A DNA stretch of 41,713 nucleotides. Source: Oscillospiraceae bacterium. Lineage in GTDB: Bacteria; Bacillota; Clostridia; Oscillospirales; Oscillospiraceae. This document shows, in pieces, positions 32,031 through 40,199 of this stretch. The position numbers were made by a program, and so were the translations under genes. Location: assembly GCA_017397565.1 (NCBI GenBank), contig JAFQIL010000006.1:1-41713 (forward strand). Reading direction: 5' to 3'. Within the stretch, counting starts at the first letter, position 1. Every line of letters starts with the position of its first letter. The notes beneath the pieces were generated by a model, which saw only the letters and a program-made list of their open reading frames with translations, had not been told where the DNA came from and ran no database searches.

Positions 32031-32918
32031 ATGAAGAATACTGTGTTTACCGGAATGGCCACTGCCATTATCACCCCCATGACCAAGGACGGCATCGATT
32101 ACGATGCATTGGGTCGGCTCATCGAGTTTCAGATTGAAAACGGCATCAACGCCATTGTGGTCATGGGAACCACCGGCGAAAATGCCACCATCGAGCCGGA
32201 GGATCAGAAAAAAGTCATTGCTTACGCCGTGCAGAAGGTGGCAAAGCGGGTGCCGGTCATTGCCGGTACCGGTACCAATAACACCGAGCACGTGCTGGCC
32301 AACACCAAGGCTGCCTGTGAAGTGGGCGCGGACGCGGTTTTGGTGGTGACCCCTTATTACAACAAGGCGACCCAGTCGGGTCTGATTCAGCATTTTACCA
32401 TGGTAGCCGACGCTTCCACCGTGCCGGTGATCATGTATAATGTGCCCGGCCGCACCGGCTGCAACCTGCTGCCCAAGACTGTGGCGGCTCTGGCTGAGCA
32501 TCCCAACATCGTGGCGGTGAAGGAAGCCACCGGCAACATGGCCCAGATGGTGGAAATTATGCATCTGTGCGGGGATAAGCTGGATGTCTACTCCGGCGAG
32601 GATGCGTTGACGGTTCCCATGATGGCCATGGGCGGCGCCGGCACCATCAGTGTTCTTTCCAATGTGGTGCCCAAGGCGTCTGTTGCCATGACCGATGCCT
32701 GCATCCGGGGCGATTACGCTGCTGCTGCCAAGCTGCAGTGCGATCTGCTGCCCCTCATCGACTGCCTGTTCAGTCAGGTCAATCCCATTCCCGCAAAGGC
32801 GGCCATGGCGGCCATGGGCTTTGGAGAAGACTATGTCCGTCTGCCCCTGACACCCATGGAAGAGCCCTTCCGGGGCAGGCTGCTGGAAGAAATGAGAAAG
32901 CTGGGGATCGAAGTATGA
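32031..32918 (+). CDS. dapA: 4-hydroxy-tetrahydrodipicolinate synthase DapA
   Basis: Condenses pyruvate with aspartate semialdehyde, the first step specific to diaminopimelate and lysine. 295 residues. The Schiff-base lysine is K164 (AVKEAT), the catalytic tyrosine Y136 (MYNVPGRTG), with the GTTGE loop at 46-50 and TPYYNK at 107-112. AAAGGAG is before the ATG. Its stop overlaps dapB. Confidence 0.96.
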   Translation: MKNTVFTGMATAIITPMTKDGIDYDALGRLIEFQIENGINAIVVMGTTGENATIEPEDQKKVIAYAVQKVAKRVPVIAGTGTNNTEHVLANTKAACEVGADAVLVVTPYYNKATQSGLIQHFTMVADASTVPVIMYNVPGRTGCNLLPKTVAALAEHPNIVAVKEATGNMAQMVEIMHLCGDKLDVYSGEDALTVPMMAMGGAGTISVLSNVVPKASVAMTDACIRGDYAAAAKLQCDLLPLIDCLFSQVNPIPAKAAMAAMGFGEDYVRLPLTPMEEPFRGRLLEEMRKLGIEV

Positions 32919-33646
32919 GAGCCGTGCTTTGCGGCGCCAACGGCGCCATGGGAAAGCTGATCCGGGAGCTTTTGGGAAGCGAGATCGTAGGTATGGTGAG
33001 CCTGGACGGAGAAAACGGCGTTGCCAAGACCTTTTGGGAACTGGGAAAGGTGGACTGTGATACGGTCATCGACTTTTCTCACCACAGCGCGGTGGCGGAT
33101 GTGCTGCGCTACGCGGAAGACTGCGGCGCGGCGGCCATCATCGGCACCACCGGCCACACCCCGGAGGAAAAGCGGCTGATCTTTGCCGCGGCGGAGAGAA
33201 TTCCGGTGTTTTATGCCGGGAATGTGAGCTTGGGAATCGCGGTTTTGTGCCGGCTGGTGAAGCAGGCGGCGGCCTTCTTCCCCGAGGCGGACATTGAGAT
33301 CGTGGAGACCCATCACACCCGGAAGGTGGATGCCCCCAGCGGTACGGCCCATATGCTGTTTAACGCCGTCAAAGAGGTTCGTCCCAATGCCTGGGAAAAC
33401 TGCGGTCGCAGCGGTGAGGGCAAGCGAACCAAGGATGAGATCGGTATCCACGCCCTGCGGTTGGGCAGTGTGGTAGGTGTCCATGAGGTGCATATCCACA
33501 CCCAGAATCAGAGTCTGACCCTGCGGCATGAGTCCGGTTCCCGGGCCATGCTGGCAGAAGGCGCGGTTACCGCTGCCCGGTTTATGACCGGCAAGGGCAA
33601 GGGCCTATATAGCATGGAGGATATTTTGAATCAGGCGAACGGATGA
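32915..33646 (+). CDS. dapB: 4-hydroxy-tetrahydrodipicolinate reductase DapB
   Basis: Reduces the DapA product with NAD(P)H. The start is ATG 32915, overlapping the dapA stop by four bases, which gives 243 residues; an upstream in-frame start lies inside dapA. The nucleotide-binding loop is CGANGAMGK (6-14), and the active site is ETHHTRKVDAPSGTA (131-145; H133/H134, K137). It is a little shorter than many DapB. Three bases after the stop a repeat begins. Confidence 0.94.
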   Translation: MRAVLCGANGAMGKLIRELLGSEIVGMVSLDGENGVAKTFWELGKVDCDTVIDFSHHSAVADVLRYAEDCGAAAIIGTTGHTPEEKRLIFAAAERIPVFYAGNVSLGIAVLCRLVKQAAAFFPEADIEIVETHHTRKVDAPSGTAHMLFNAVKEVRPNAWENCGRSGEGKRTKDEIGIHALRLGSVVGVHEVHIHTQNQSLTLRHESGSRAMLAEGAVTAARFMTGKGKGLYSMEDILNQANG

Positions 33647-33648
33647 AG

Positions 33649-33690
33649 CCAATTCCCGTTTATTGGTGAGTTGGTGAATCTTCCCAAACT
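33649..33690 (+). repeat. R1-type left border after dapB
   Basis: GCCAATTCCCGTTTATTGG, the outer border seen in R1 and R3, starts three bases after the dapB stop. No R1 core follows; R2 copy A comes next. Confidence 0.5.
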
Positions 33691-33883
33691 GCCAAAAACG
33701 CTGTCATTCCGAGGCTGCGACAGCAGCCGTGGGAATCTCCTGGGACCAAGTATGTTCTTTGAAAAGGTTGTAAAGATAGGATAAATCAAGCAATTGTCCC
33801 TATTAAACCTTGGCAAAAGACGGCAAGTGGTACCGGGAGATTGCCACGTCGGGCATTCGCCCTCCTCGCAATGACAGTTCTTT
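33691..33883 (+). repeat. R2 repeat, copy A (MITE-like)
   Basis: About 190 bases with inverted ends TGTCATTCCGAGG and CCTCGCAATGACA (12 of 13 bases match as an inverted pair). No coding potential. A near-identical copy in the same orientation is at 34817-35034, on the other side of dapF. Confidence 0.85.
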
Positions 33884-33932
33884 AATTATCCATTATCCAT
33901 TATCAATTATCCATTAGCAGGCATAGCCTGCG
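33884..33932 (+). repeat. R1 right-arm fragment before dapF
   Basis: ATTATCCATTATCAATTATCC and hairpin GCAGGCATAGCCTGC, without core or left arm. It ends just before the dapF ribosome site. The 33647-33948 gap is all repeat DNA. Confidence 0.6.
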
Positions 33933-33948
33933 TGAGAAAGGAGCTTTT

Positions 33949-34725
33949 ATGCAGGTATGGCATATGAACGGTGCCGGGAATGACTTTATGGTCATGGATG
34001 CCCGGGGTGGCAGCTATGACTTTGAAGCCATGGCGAAAAAGTTATGTAAACTAACCGGTGCTGACGGCTTTATGGCGGTGGATACCTCGGAAAAAGCGGA
34101 CTTTCGGCTGCATTTTTACAATGCCGATGGCACCCGGGGCGAGATGTGCGGCAACGGCGCACGGTGCATCTGCCGGTTTGCCCATGACATTGGGTTGACA
34201 GGGGATACCATGCTGGTGCAGACCGATGCGGGGCTGGTTCCCGGCTGGCGGCTGGGCGAAGGCCGGTACAAGGTGCGGCTGAACAACCCCGGTGTTTTGG
34301 ATTTGAACCGAAAAGGTGATATTGCCTATGTGGAGCTGGGCGATCCCGGCGTTCCTCACGCGGTGGCACAGTACCAAGGGGATCTTTGGAGCGATGCAGA
34401 GGAATTGAAAAGCCAAATGGAAGGTCTTCGCCATGATCCGGTCTTTCCCAAGGGCGCCAATGTAAATTTCTATCAGGTATTGGGGGACGGCGAGGTTCGG
34501 GTACTGACCTTTGAACGGGGCGTGGAGGATTTTACCTTAGCCTGCGGCACAGGCTGCGGCTCTGTGGCGGTTACCCTATGGATGAAGGGATTACTCCCGG
34601 AAGGGAAGCTGATCGCTCACAACCGGGGCGGCAGACTGACGGTGACGGTGGAAGGGCATGACGGCAAGGTGGAAAGCCTTCTGCTGGAAGGCCCTACGGA
34701 GGTCACGAAAATTTACGAAGTATAA
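33949..34725 (+). CDS. dapF: Diaminopimelate epimerase DapF
   Basis: Converts LL- to meso-diaminopimelate for lysine and peptidoglycan. 258 residues. The two catalytic cysteines are C67 (MCGNGARC) and C199 (LACGTGCGS), and the N-terminus MNGAGNDF is standard. AGGAGC is before the ATG. It is separated from dapAB by repeat DNA and lies between two direct copies of R2, so its place after dapB may have been kept while repeats invaded the junctions. Confidence 0.95.
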   Translation: MQVWHMNGAGNDFMVMDARGGSYDFEAMAKKLCKLTGADGFMAVDTSEKADFRLHFYNADGTRGEMCGNGARCICRFAHDIGLTGDTMLVQTDAGLVPGWRLGEGRYKVRLNNPGVLDLNRKGDIAYVELGDPGVPHAVAQYQGDLWSDAEELKSQMEGLRHDPVFPKGANVNFYQVLGDGEVRVLTFERGVEDFTLACGTGCGSVAVTLWMKGLLPEGKLIAHNRGGRLTVTVEGHDGKVESLLLEGPTEVTKIYEV

Positions 34726-34739
34726 TAGGAATTCTTGAT

Positions 34740-34773
34740 AACAGCCGCCCACGAAGCTTCGTGGGCGGCTGTT
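34740..34773. terminator. Perfect palindrome after dapF
   Basis: AACAGCCGCCCACGAAG and its exact complement, 17-base arms with no loop bases. A strong stem but only a GTTGT tail; probably the dapF terminator. Confidence 0.7.
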
Positions 34774-34816
34774 GTCGGTTAATCCTTGTCGGGCAGCTGC
34801 GATAGAGCTACCGCCT

Positions 34817-35034
34817 GCCAAAAAACGCTGTCATTCCGAGGCTGCGACAGCAGCCGTGGTGACCGAAGGGAATGCCCGTGGTAGAATCTCCTGGGACCAA
34901 GTATGTTCTTTGGAAAGGTTGTAAAGATAGGATAAATCAAGCAATTGTCCCTATTTAACCTTGGCAAAAGACGGCAAGTGGTACCGGGAGATTGCCACGT
35001 CGGGCATTCGCCCTCCTCGCAATGACAGTTCTTT
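34817..35034 (+). repeat. R2 repeat, copy B
   Basis: Same as copy A apart from about 25 extra bases near the left end (TGACCGAAGGGAATGCCCG) and few substitutions. Same inverted ends. After it an R1-type right border GGGCAATTTGTTGG runs up to the stop codon of the radical SAM gene. No gene in the 34726-35090 gap. Confidence 0.85.
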
Positions 35035-35090
35035 CGGTTCGCGGCAGCGCGTCAATATAAAAAACTGCTCGGGAAAGGGCAATTTGTTGG

Positions 35091-35948
35091 TCAGAAGTCG
35101 GGGATATAGGCCTGGCTGGCGGAGGCGCTTTCCTGTACGAAGCCCTCCAGATCGTTTAAGTACATCCAGCTCAGGACGGCTTCGTACTCTTCGTCGGTGA
35201 TGGGACGGTCAAAGGGGGCTGCCGTGCCCGGCATGGGGGTATACTGCCGCATGAGGCTCACCAGCACCTGACCGGGGGCGAAGGTTTCGCCGATCCAGTC
35301 CAGCACCTTCAGGGAGTTTTCTACACAGCCCGGCAGGATCAGATGGCGGATCACCACGCCACGGATCAGCTTGTCCCCATCCCACCGGGGCGCACCCACC
35401 TGAGCTGCCATCTCCCGGATAGCGGCGGTGGCAAGGCGTGGGTAGTCGGACGCGCCGGAAAGCTGGGCGGCCAGACGGGCGTCGGCATATTTCAGATCCG
35501 GCAGATAGATATCCACGAGACCCGCAAGCTTTTGGATGGTTTCCACATTTTCATAGCCGCCGCAGTTATACACCACCGGCACAGAAAGCTTGGGGGACAA
35601 GGCCGGGAGCAATGTGGGCAGGTACTGAGAGGGTGTCACCAAATCGATGTTTTCCGCCCCTTGGGCAATGAGGTCTTCCATCAGCCGGCGAAGCTCCCGG
35701 CTGTCGGTGGGAGTGCCGGAGGGGCAGGCGCTGATGGCCTTATTTTGGCAATAGCGACAGCCTAAGGTACAGCCGCCGAAGAAGATCGCGCCGCTTTTGC
35801 CCCCGGGGGCAAGGGCAGGCTCTTCCCACCTATGGAGCATGGTTTTGGCCACCAAGGCGGTATCCGGGCAGCGGCACCAGCCCAATTTTCCGGCAGTACG
35901 GTCAACGCCGCAGTGCCGGGGACAAAGATTGCAGTTTACATAACACAT
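35091..35948 (-). CDS. Radical SAM protein, pyruvate formate-lyase-activase-like (COG1313 type)
   Basis: 285 residues. A cysteine-rich N-terminus, CYVNCNLCPRHCGVDR and GWCRC, may hold an extra cluster. The SAM cluster motif is C60-x3-C64-x2-C67 (FGGCTLGCRYCQN). NCGGYE, YLPDLKYAD and RHLILPGC follow as in the COG1313 group of activase-like proteins. Its substrate is not known, and no glycyl radical enzyme is in the window. The ATG at 35948 has only GGTG as ribosome site. It is alone between repeat-filled gaps. Confidence 0.82.
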   Translation of the reverse strand: MCYVNCNLCPRHCGVDRTAGKLGWCRCPDTALVAKTMLHRWEEPALAPGGKSGAIFFGGCTLGCRYCQNKAISACPSGTPTDSRELRRLMEDLIAQGAENIDLVTPSQYLPTLLPALSPKLSVPVVYNCGGYENVETIQKLAGLVDIYLPDLKYADARLAAQLSGASDYPRLATAAIREMAAQVGAPRWDGDKLIRGVVIRHLILPGCVENSLKVLDWIGETFAPGQVLVSLMRQYTPMPGTAAPFDRPITDEEYEAVLSWMYLNDLEGFVQESASASQAYIPDF

Positions 35949-35959
35949 AATAAATCACC

Positions 35960-35998
35960 GGAATCAGGAATTAGGAATTAGGAATTAGGACTTAGGAT
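35960..35998 (+). repeat. Short tandem repeat GGAATTA
   Basis: Five to six units of seven bases (GGAATCA, GGAATTA x3, GGACTTA) just before an R1 copy. The same unit repeats beside the R1 copy at 41555. Confidence 0.75.
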
Positions 35999-36003
35999 AG
36001 GTC

Positions 36004-36189
36004 GTTGCCAATTTCCGCTTGGCGGGCAGCTGATGGCTGCAAATTGACAATTGAAAATTGACAATGGAGAATTTCGGAGTCGCCAAAGGCGACATTTTTA
36101 AATCATTTCCGAAGGAAATACCACAATTGTCAATTATCCATTATCCATTATCCATTCGTGCGTCAGCACGCAAAATGGCAATTTGTTGG
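36004..36189 (+). repeat. R1 repeat, copy 4
   Basis: Full copy with both borders, both G+C hairpins, arms and the double-hairpin core, in the same orientation as copies 2 and 3. Confidence 0.85.
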
Positions 36190-36196
36190 GAAAAGG

Positions 36197-36227
36197 AAGC
36201 CCGTATGGAATGTCCATACGGGCTTTT
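36197..36227. terminator. Terminator of the nup-type operon
   Basis: AAGCCCGTATGGA, loop ATG, TCCATACGGGCTT. Perfect 13-base stem with T on both sides; 12 bases past the permease stop. Confidence 0.85.
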
Positions 36228-36238
36228 GGAATTCTCGG

Positions 36239-37234
36239 TTACCGGTCTTCCCGGTAGTAGTTTAAGCCCAGTGCGGCAGGCAGACCGCTGCTGCCCCGCT
36301 TGTTGCGGATGGAGGTGATGATCAGCACGATGGCGGTGATGATAAAGGGCAGTGCCTGATACAGCTGGGTGGGGATGCTTGCCAGCCAGCCCAAAGCACC
36401 GGGGAAGGCGGCAGCCAGAGAGCTTCCGGAGACCCGGAGGGTGTTAAAGAAGCCGAAGACGAAGGTGCCCACGATGGCCAGCGCGGTATTCCAATTGGCG
36501 AAGATCACCAGGGCCACCGCGATCCAGCCGTAGCCGTTGATCCAGCAGCTGGAGTTGAAAGAGCCGCCCATGTTCAGGCCCATATAGTAGCCGCCGATGC
36601 CCATGATGCCACAGCCCAGGCAGATGTGCAGGTACTTGCTGCGGTTGACATTGATGCCTACAGAGTCGGCAGCGGCAGGGTTTTCGCCTACAGCCCGGAG
36701 CCGCAGACCCAGAGAGGTCTTATTTAAATACCACCACATACCGATGGCGATGACGATGCCCAGATACACCAGAATGTTATGGCTGAACAGGCCCTTGCCC
36801 AACAAGGGAATATCAGAAAGCAGGGGGATGGACAGATCGGCAAAGCCTTCTTTGATGTTGGCAAAGTCATTCATCACAGGCCAGCCGGAGGCCTTCAGAC
36901 TGTTGCCCACGAAGAAGTAAAGACCTAAGCCAAAGGTGGTCAGGGTCAGACCGGTGATGTTCTGGTTGGCCTGGAGCGTCACGGTCAGCAGAGCAAACAG
37001 CAGACCGCACAGAGCACCCGCGGCAAACCCCGCTAAAATGCCTACCAGCAGACTGTTGGCGTAGCAGCCGAAGATATAACCGAAGATGGCGCCTGCCGCC
37101 ATAATACCTTCCACGCCCAGGTTCAGGCTGCCGGATTTTTCTACGGTGATCTCACCTACGGTGCCGTAGAGCAGAGGAATGTTGTATACCACAATGCTAT
37201 GCAGAAACGCAGTCAGAACAGCAAGCTTATCCAT
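36239..37234 (-). CDS. BMP-type ABC importer permease (NupQ-like)
   Basis: Second permease of a nucleoside-type importer. The start is ATG 37234 (GGAGG upstream), giving 331 residues; the longer frame lies within the preceding gene. Eight to ten membrane segments; GTVGEITVEKSGSLNLGVEGIMAAGA is the family's hallmark start, and LRAVGENPAAADSVGINV is the coupling region. It overlaps the end of the first permease by eight bases. The family (YufQ/NupQ, RbsC-like) moves nucleosides or related compounds. Confidence 0.88.
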   Translation of the reverse strand: MDKLAVLTAFLHSIVVYNIPLLYGTVGEITVEKSGSLNLGVEGIMAAGAIFGYIFGCYANSLLVGILAGFAAGALCGLLFALLTVTLQANQNITGLTLTTFGLGLYFFVGNSLKASGWPVMNDFANIKEGFADLSIPLLSDIPLLGKGLFSHNILVYLGIVIAIGMWWYLNKTSLGLRLRAVGENPAAADSVGINVNRSKYLHICLGCGIMGIGGYYMGLNMGGSFNSSCWINGYGWIAVALVIFANWNTALAIVGTFVFGFFNTLRVSGSSLAAAFPGALGWLASIPTQLYQALPFIITAIVLIITSIRNKRGSSGLPAALGLNYYREDR

Positions 37235-38339
37235 TGTCACGGCCTCCTTTTTTGGTGATGACCACCCGGAAACGGATGAAGAAATCCGCTGCCAGGACCA
37301 GGAATAAAATAGCACCCTGGAGCATATTGGCAAAGCTGGAGTCTACCCGGGAGAAGGTAGCGGCGGCTGCCACAGAGCCGTTGTGCAGCACGCAGATCAA
37401 AGCGGCTACCAGGAAGATGGCTACGGTGTTCAGCTGTGCCAGCCAGGCTACGATGATGCCGGTCCAGCCCACGTCGTTGGTGATGGCGGTGGAGAGGATA
37501 CCGGCGGTGCCCACCTTGAAGGCGGCGGCCAGGCCGATGAGGCAGGCGGACAGGAACACGGTGCGCAGCACGATGCGGTTGACCTTCATGCCGGCGTACC
37601 GGGCAGTTCCGGCACTGTCGCCCACCACGGCGATCTCATAGCCCTGTTTGGTTTTTTTCAGATACAGATAAACCAGCAGACCCACGACCACCGTGAGGAT
37701 CACGCAGATATTTAAGGTAAATCTGCCGCCCAGAGAAAAGGCGGGGAATTTGACCCAATCGGAAAAGCTGGCAAACACCGGGCGGACAGAATCTTCACGG
37801 AGGAAGAAGTTCCAGTCGGCCTTGGTTTCCCCCAGGAAGATCAGTACATACAGGGCCACATAGTTTAACATCAGGGTCAGCAGGGTCTCGTTGGTGCCGA
37901 ATCTTACCTTCAGTGCCGCAACCAACAGACCGTAAAGACCGGCAACCACCATGGCCGCCAGGCACATGAGAAGCAGGGTCACTGCGTTGGGAAGGCTGGG
38001 GCCCAGCTTCAATGCCACAAAGGCGGCACTGATAGCACCCATGATGAACTGGCCCTCGCCGCCGATGTTCCAAAATCGCATTTTGAAGGCCAAAGACAGG
38101 GCTACAGAGGTCAGCACCAGGGGAACAAAGTCTTTCAGGTAGTTTTCAAAGACCCGGTAGGCGATGGGGTTGCCCATGGTGCCCATGGTGAACATCCTGG
38201 TATAGTATTCCAGGGGATTGACACCGATGGAAAGCAGCACGACACCGCCCAACACCAGAGCAGCCAACACAGCGGCCAGATAGAAGCAGCATTTTTTCCA
38301 CAGAGGGAGCTTGTCCCGTTTTACAATATGAATATGCAT
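37227..38339 (-). CDS. BMP-type ABC importer permease (NupP-like)
   Basis: First permease, 370 residues, with about ten membrane segments. LAFKMRFWNIGGEGQFIMGAI and the coupling stretch YEIAVVGDSAGTARYAGMKV identify the family. AGGAGG is before the ATG. It starts three bases after the ATPase gene and overlaps the second permease. Confidence 0.88.
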   Translation of the reverse strand: MHIHIVKRDKLPLWKKCCFYLAAVLAALVLGGVVLLSIGVNPLEYYTRMFTMGTMGNPIAYRVFENYLKDFVPLVLTSVALSLAFKMRFWNIGGEGQFIMGAISAAFVALKLGPSLPNAVTLLLMCLAAMVVAGLYGLLVAALKVRFGTNETLLTLMLNYVALYVLIFLGETKADWNFFLREDSVRPVFASFSDWVKFPAFSLGGRFTLNICVILTVVVGLLVYLYLKKTKQGYEIAVVGDSAGTARYAGMKVNRIVLRTVFLSACLIGLAAAFKVGTAGILSTAITNDVGWTGIIVAWLAQLNTVAIFLVAALICVLHNGSVAAAATFSRVDSSFANMLQGAILFLVLAADFFIRFRVVITKKGGRDNG

Positions 38340-38341
38340 GG

Positions 38342-39928
38342 TTACGCCTCCTCTTCCCCTTCTTTTTCCCCGAAGCGGGTATCTTTGGCAATGCCTGCAG
38401 GCTTGTCTTCATATTTATCCGTCAGATCCAAGGCACCGGTCATCATCAGACCCAGCTCCTCCTTGGTGGTTTTATGGGCGTGAACAACGCCCATGAGCCG
38501 GCCGTGGCACAGCACCATGATCTTATCACACAGAGCCATCATCACGTCCAGATCCTCGCCTACGAACAAAATGCCTACACCGGCCTGCTTCTGCCGGTTG
38601 AGGATATTGTAGATGGCGTAGGAGGAGTTGATGTCCAGACCCCGGACGGGGTAGGCGGTGACGATGACGTTGGGGCCGGCCTTGATCTCACGGCCCAGCA
38701 GCACCTTCTGCACATTACCGCCGGAAAGACGGCGGACAGGGGTTTCTGTAGAAGGCGTTACCACATCCAGCTCCTGAATGACATTTTCGGCATCGGCACG
38801 ACCCTGCTTCCGGTTAACGAAAGGACCCTTGGTGTCCGCATAGTTTTTCAGCAGCATATTGTCGGTAATGGACAGGGAGGGGGCAAGGCCCATACCCAGC
38901 CGGTCTTCCGGGATGAAGGACATGGAAATGCCCTTTTCGTGGATGGCCTTGGGGGGCAGACCCACGATGTTATCGCCCTTGTGGATCATCTGACCCTTTT
39001 CAATGGGGCGAAGTCCGGCGATGGCTTCGCAAAGCTCCTTCTGACCGCAGCCGGCGATGCCCGCAACGCCCAAAATCTCACCGCCGCGAATGTAGAAGTT
39101 CACACCGTCGATGGCCAAAGCCCCTTCGTCGTTGCGGATGGTCACATCCCGCAGCTCCAGCAGAGGACGGGTCTTTTCCATGACGGGACGGTCGATGTTC
39201 AGGTCTACCTTTCGACCAACCATCCATTCCGTCAGCTCCTGCTCATTGGTTTCCCGGGTGTCCACGGTGGTGATATATTCACCCTTGCGGAGAATGGCTA
39301 CCCGGTCGGAGATATCCATAACCTCATTTAGCTTATGGGTGATGATAATGATGGAGTGACCCTCCGCCTTCATCCGTCGCAGAACACCGAAGAGCTTGTC
39401 GATCTCCTGAACGGTAAGCACCGCGGTGGGCTCGTCCAGAATGATGGTTTTGGCACCGTAGGACAGAACCTTGATGATCTCCAGGGTCTGCTTTTCCGAA
39501 ACAGACATATTGTAGACCTTCTTGGCAGGGTCCAGGTCGAAGCCAAACCTCTGGATCATTTCCTCCACCAGGGCAAAGCGGTTCTTTTTCAGCCGCAGGC
39601 CTGCTTTTTCCCGGCCGATCCAAATATTGTCCGCGGCGGAGAAAACGTCCACCAGCTTGAAGTGCTGGTGTACCATGCCGATACCCAGCCGCTTGGAATC
39701 CTCCGGGGAGTTGATGGAAACAGGCTTTCCCTCCACAAAGATCTCGCCGCTGTCCGGCTTATAGATGCCGGAAAGCATATTCATCAGGGTGGTTTTGCCG
39801 GAGCCGTTTTCGCCTAAAAGGGCGAGGATCTCCCCTTGCTTGACATTCAGGGAAATGTTTTTGTTGGCCACCACACTGCCAAAGGCCTTGGTGATGCCCT
39901 TCAGTTCAATGGCATAGGGTTGTGACAT
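38342..39928 (-). CDS. BMP-type ABC importer ATPase with two ABC domains (NupO-like)
   Basis: 528 residues with two nucleotide-binding domains. The first has Walker A GENGSGKTT, signature VSEKQTLEI (lacking the LSGG form, as usual for this family) and Walker B TIILDEPT. The second has a degenerate Walker A (GIAGCGQKE), signature LSGGNVQK and NVIVTAYPVRGLD in place of Walker B with Glu. This unequal pair is typical of sugar- and nucleoside-type (CUT2-like) ATPases. AGGAGG before the ATG. Confidence 0.92.
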   Translation of the reverse strand: MSQPYAIELKGITKAFGSVVANKNISLNVKQGEILALLGENGSGKTTLMNMLSGIYKPDSGEIFVEGKPVSINSPEDSKRLGIGMVHQHFKLVDVFSAADNIWIGREKAGLRLKKNRFALVEEMIQRFGFDLDPAKKVYNMSVSEKQTLEIIKVLSYGAKTIILDEPTAVLTVQEIDKLFGVLRRMKAEGHSIIIITHKLNEVMDISDRVAILRKGEYITTVDTRETNEQELTEWMVGRKVDLNIDRPVMEKTRPLLELRDVTIRNDEGALAIDGVNFYIRGGEILGVAGIAGCGQKELCEAIAGLRPIEKGQMIHKGDNIVGLPPKAIHEKGISMSFIPEDRLGMGLAPSLSITDNMLLKNYADTKGPFVNRKQGRADAENVIQELDVVTPSTETPVRRLSGGNVQKVLLGREIKAGPNVIVTAYPVRGLDINSSYAIYNILNRQKQAGVGILFVGEDLDVMMALCDKIMVLCHGRLMGVVHAHKTTKEELGLMMTGALDLTDKYEDKPAGIAKDTRFGEKEGEEEA

Positions 39929-39971
39929 GGAGTTACCTCCTATTTATGATAATGTTTCTTCAAAGACGAAA

Positions 39972-40123
39972 GCGGCTGTCAGCCGCCAATTGACAATTGA
40001 CAATGGATAATGGATAATTACGGGATTCCGTCGGAAATGTTTTTTAAATATGTCGCCAATGGCGACACCTTCATTATCCATTATCAATTATCAATTATCC
40101 GTTCTCTGTTGGTGCGTCAGCAC
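39972..40123 (-). repeat. R1 repeat, copy 5 (reverse orientation)
   Basis: GCGGCTGTCAGCCGC hairpin, arm GACAATTGACAATGGATAA, reversed core (ATTCCGTCGGAAAT then GTCGCCAATGGCGAC), arm, hairpin GTGCGTCAGCAC. It lies inside the operon, between the binding-protein gene and the ATPase. Confidence 0.8.
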
Positions 40124-40136
40124 AAACAGAGGGATA

Positions 40137-40170
40137 AGAAAACCGGGCCGACCGGAAAGGCCGGCCCGGT
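40137..40170 (-). terminator. Terminator after the BMP binding-protein gene
   Basis: ACCGGGCCG ... CGGCCCGGT stem followed on the minus strand by TTTTC. It separates the abundant binding protein from the membrane genes and may be partial. Confidence 0.75.
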
Positions 40171-40199
40171 GGGGTTCAGCGGGTCAAAATTACGGAAGC

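Noticed and set aside
33691..35034. R2 copies with dapF as a composite transposon
   Set aside because: The repeats carry no transposase and have the features of non-autonomous elements; the only gene inside is a housekeeping gene in its usual neighbourhood.
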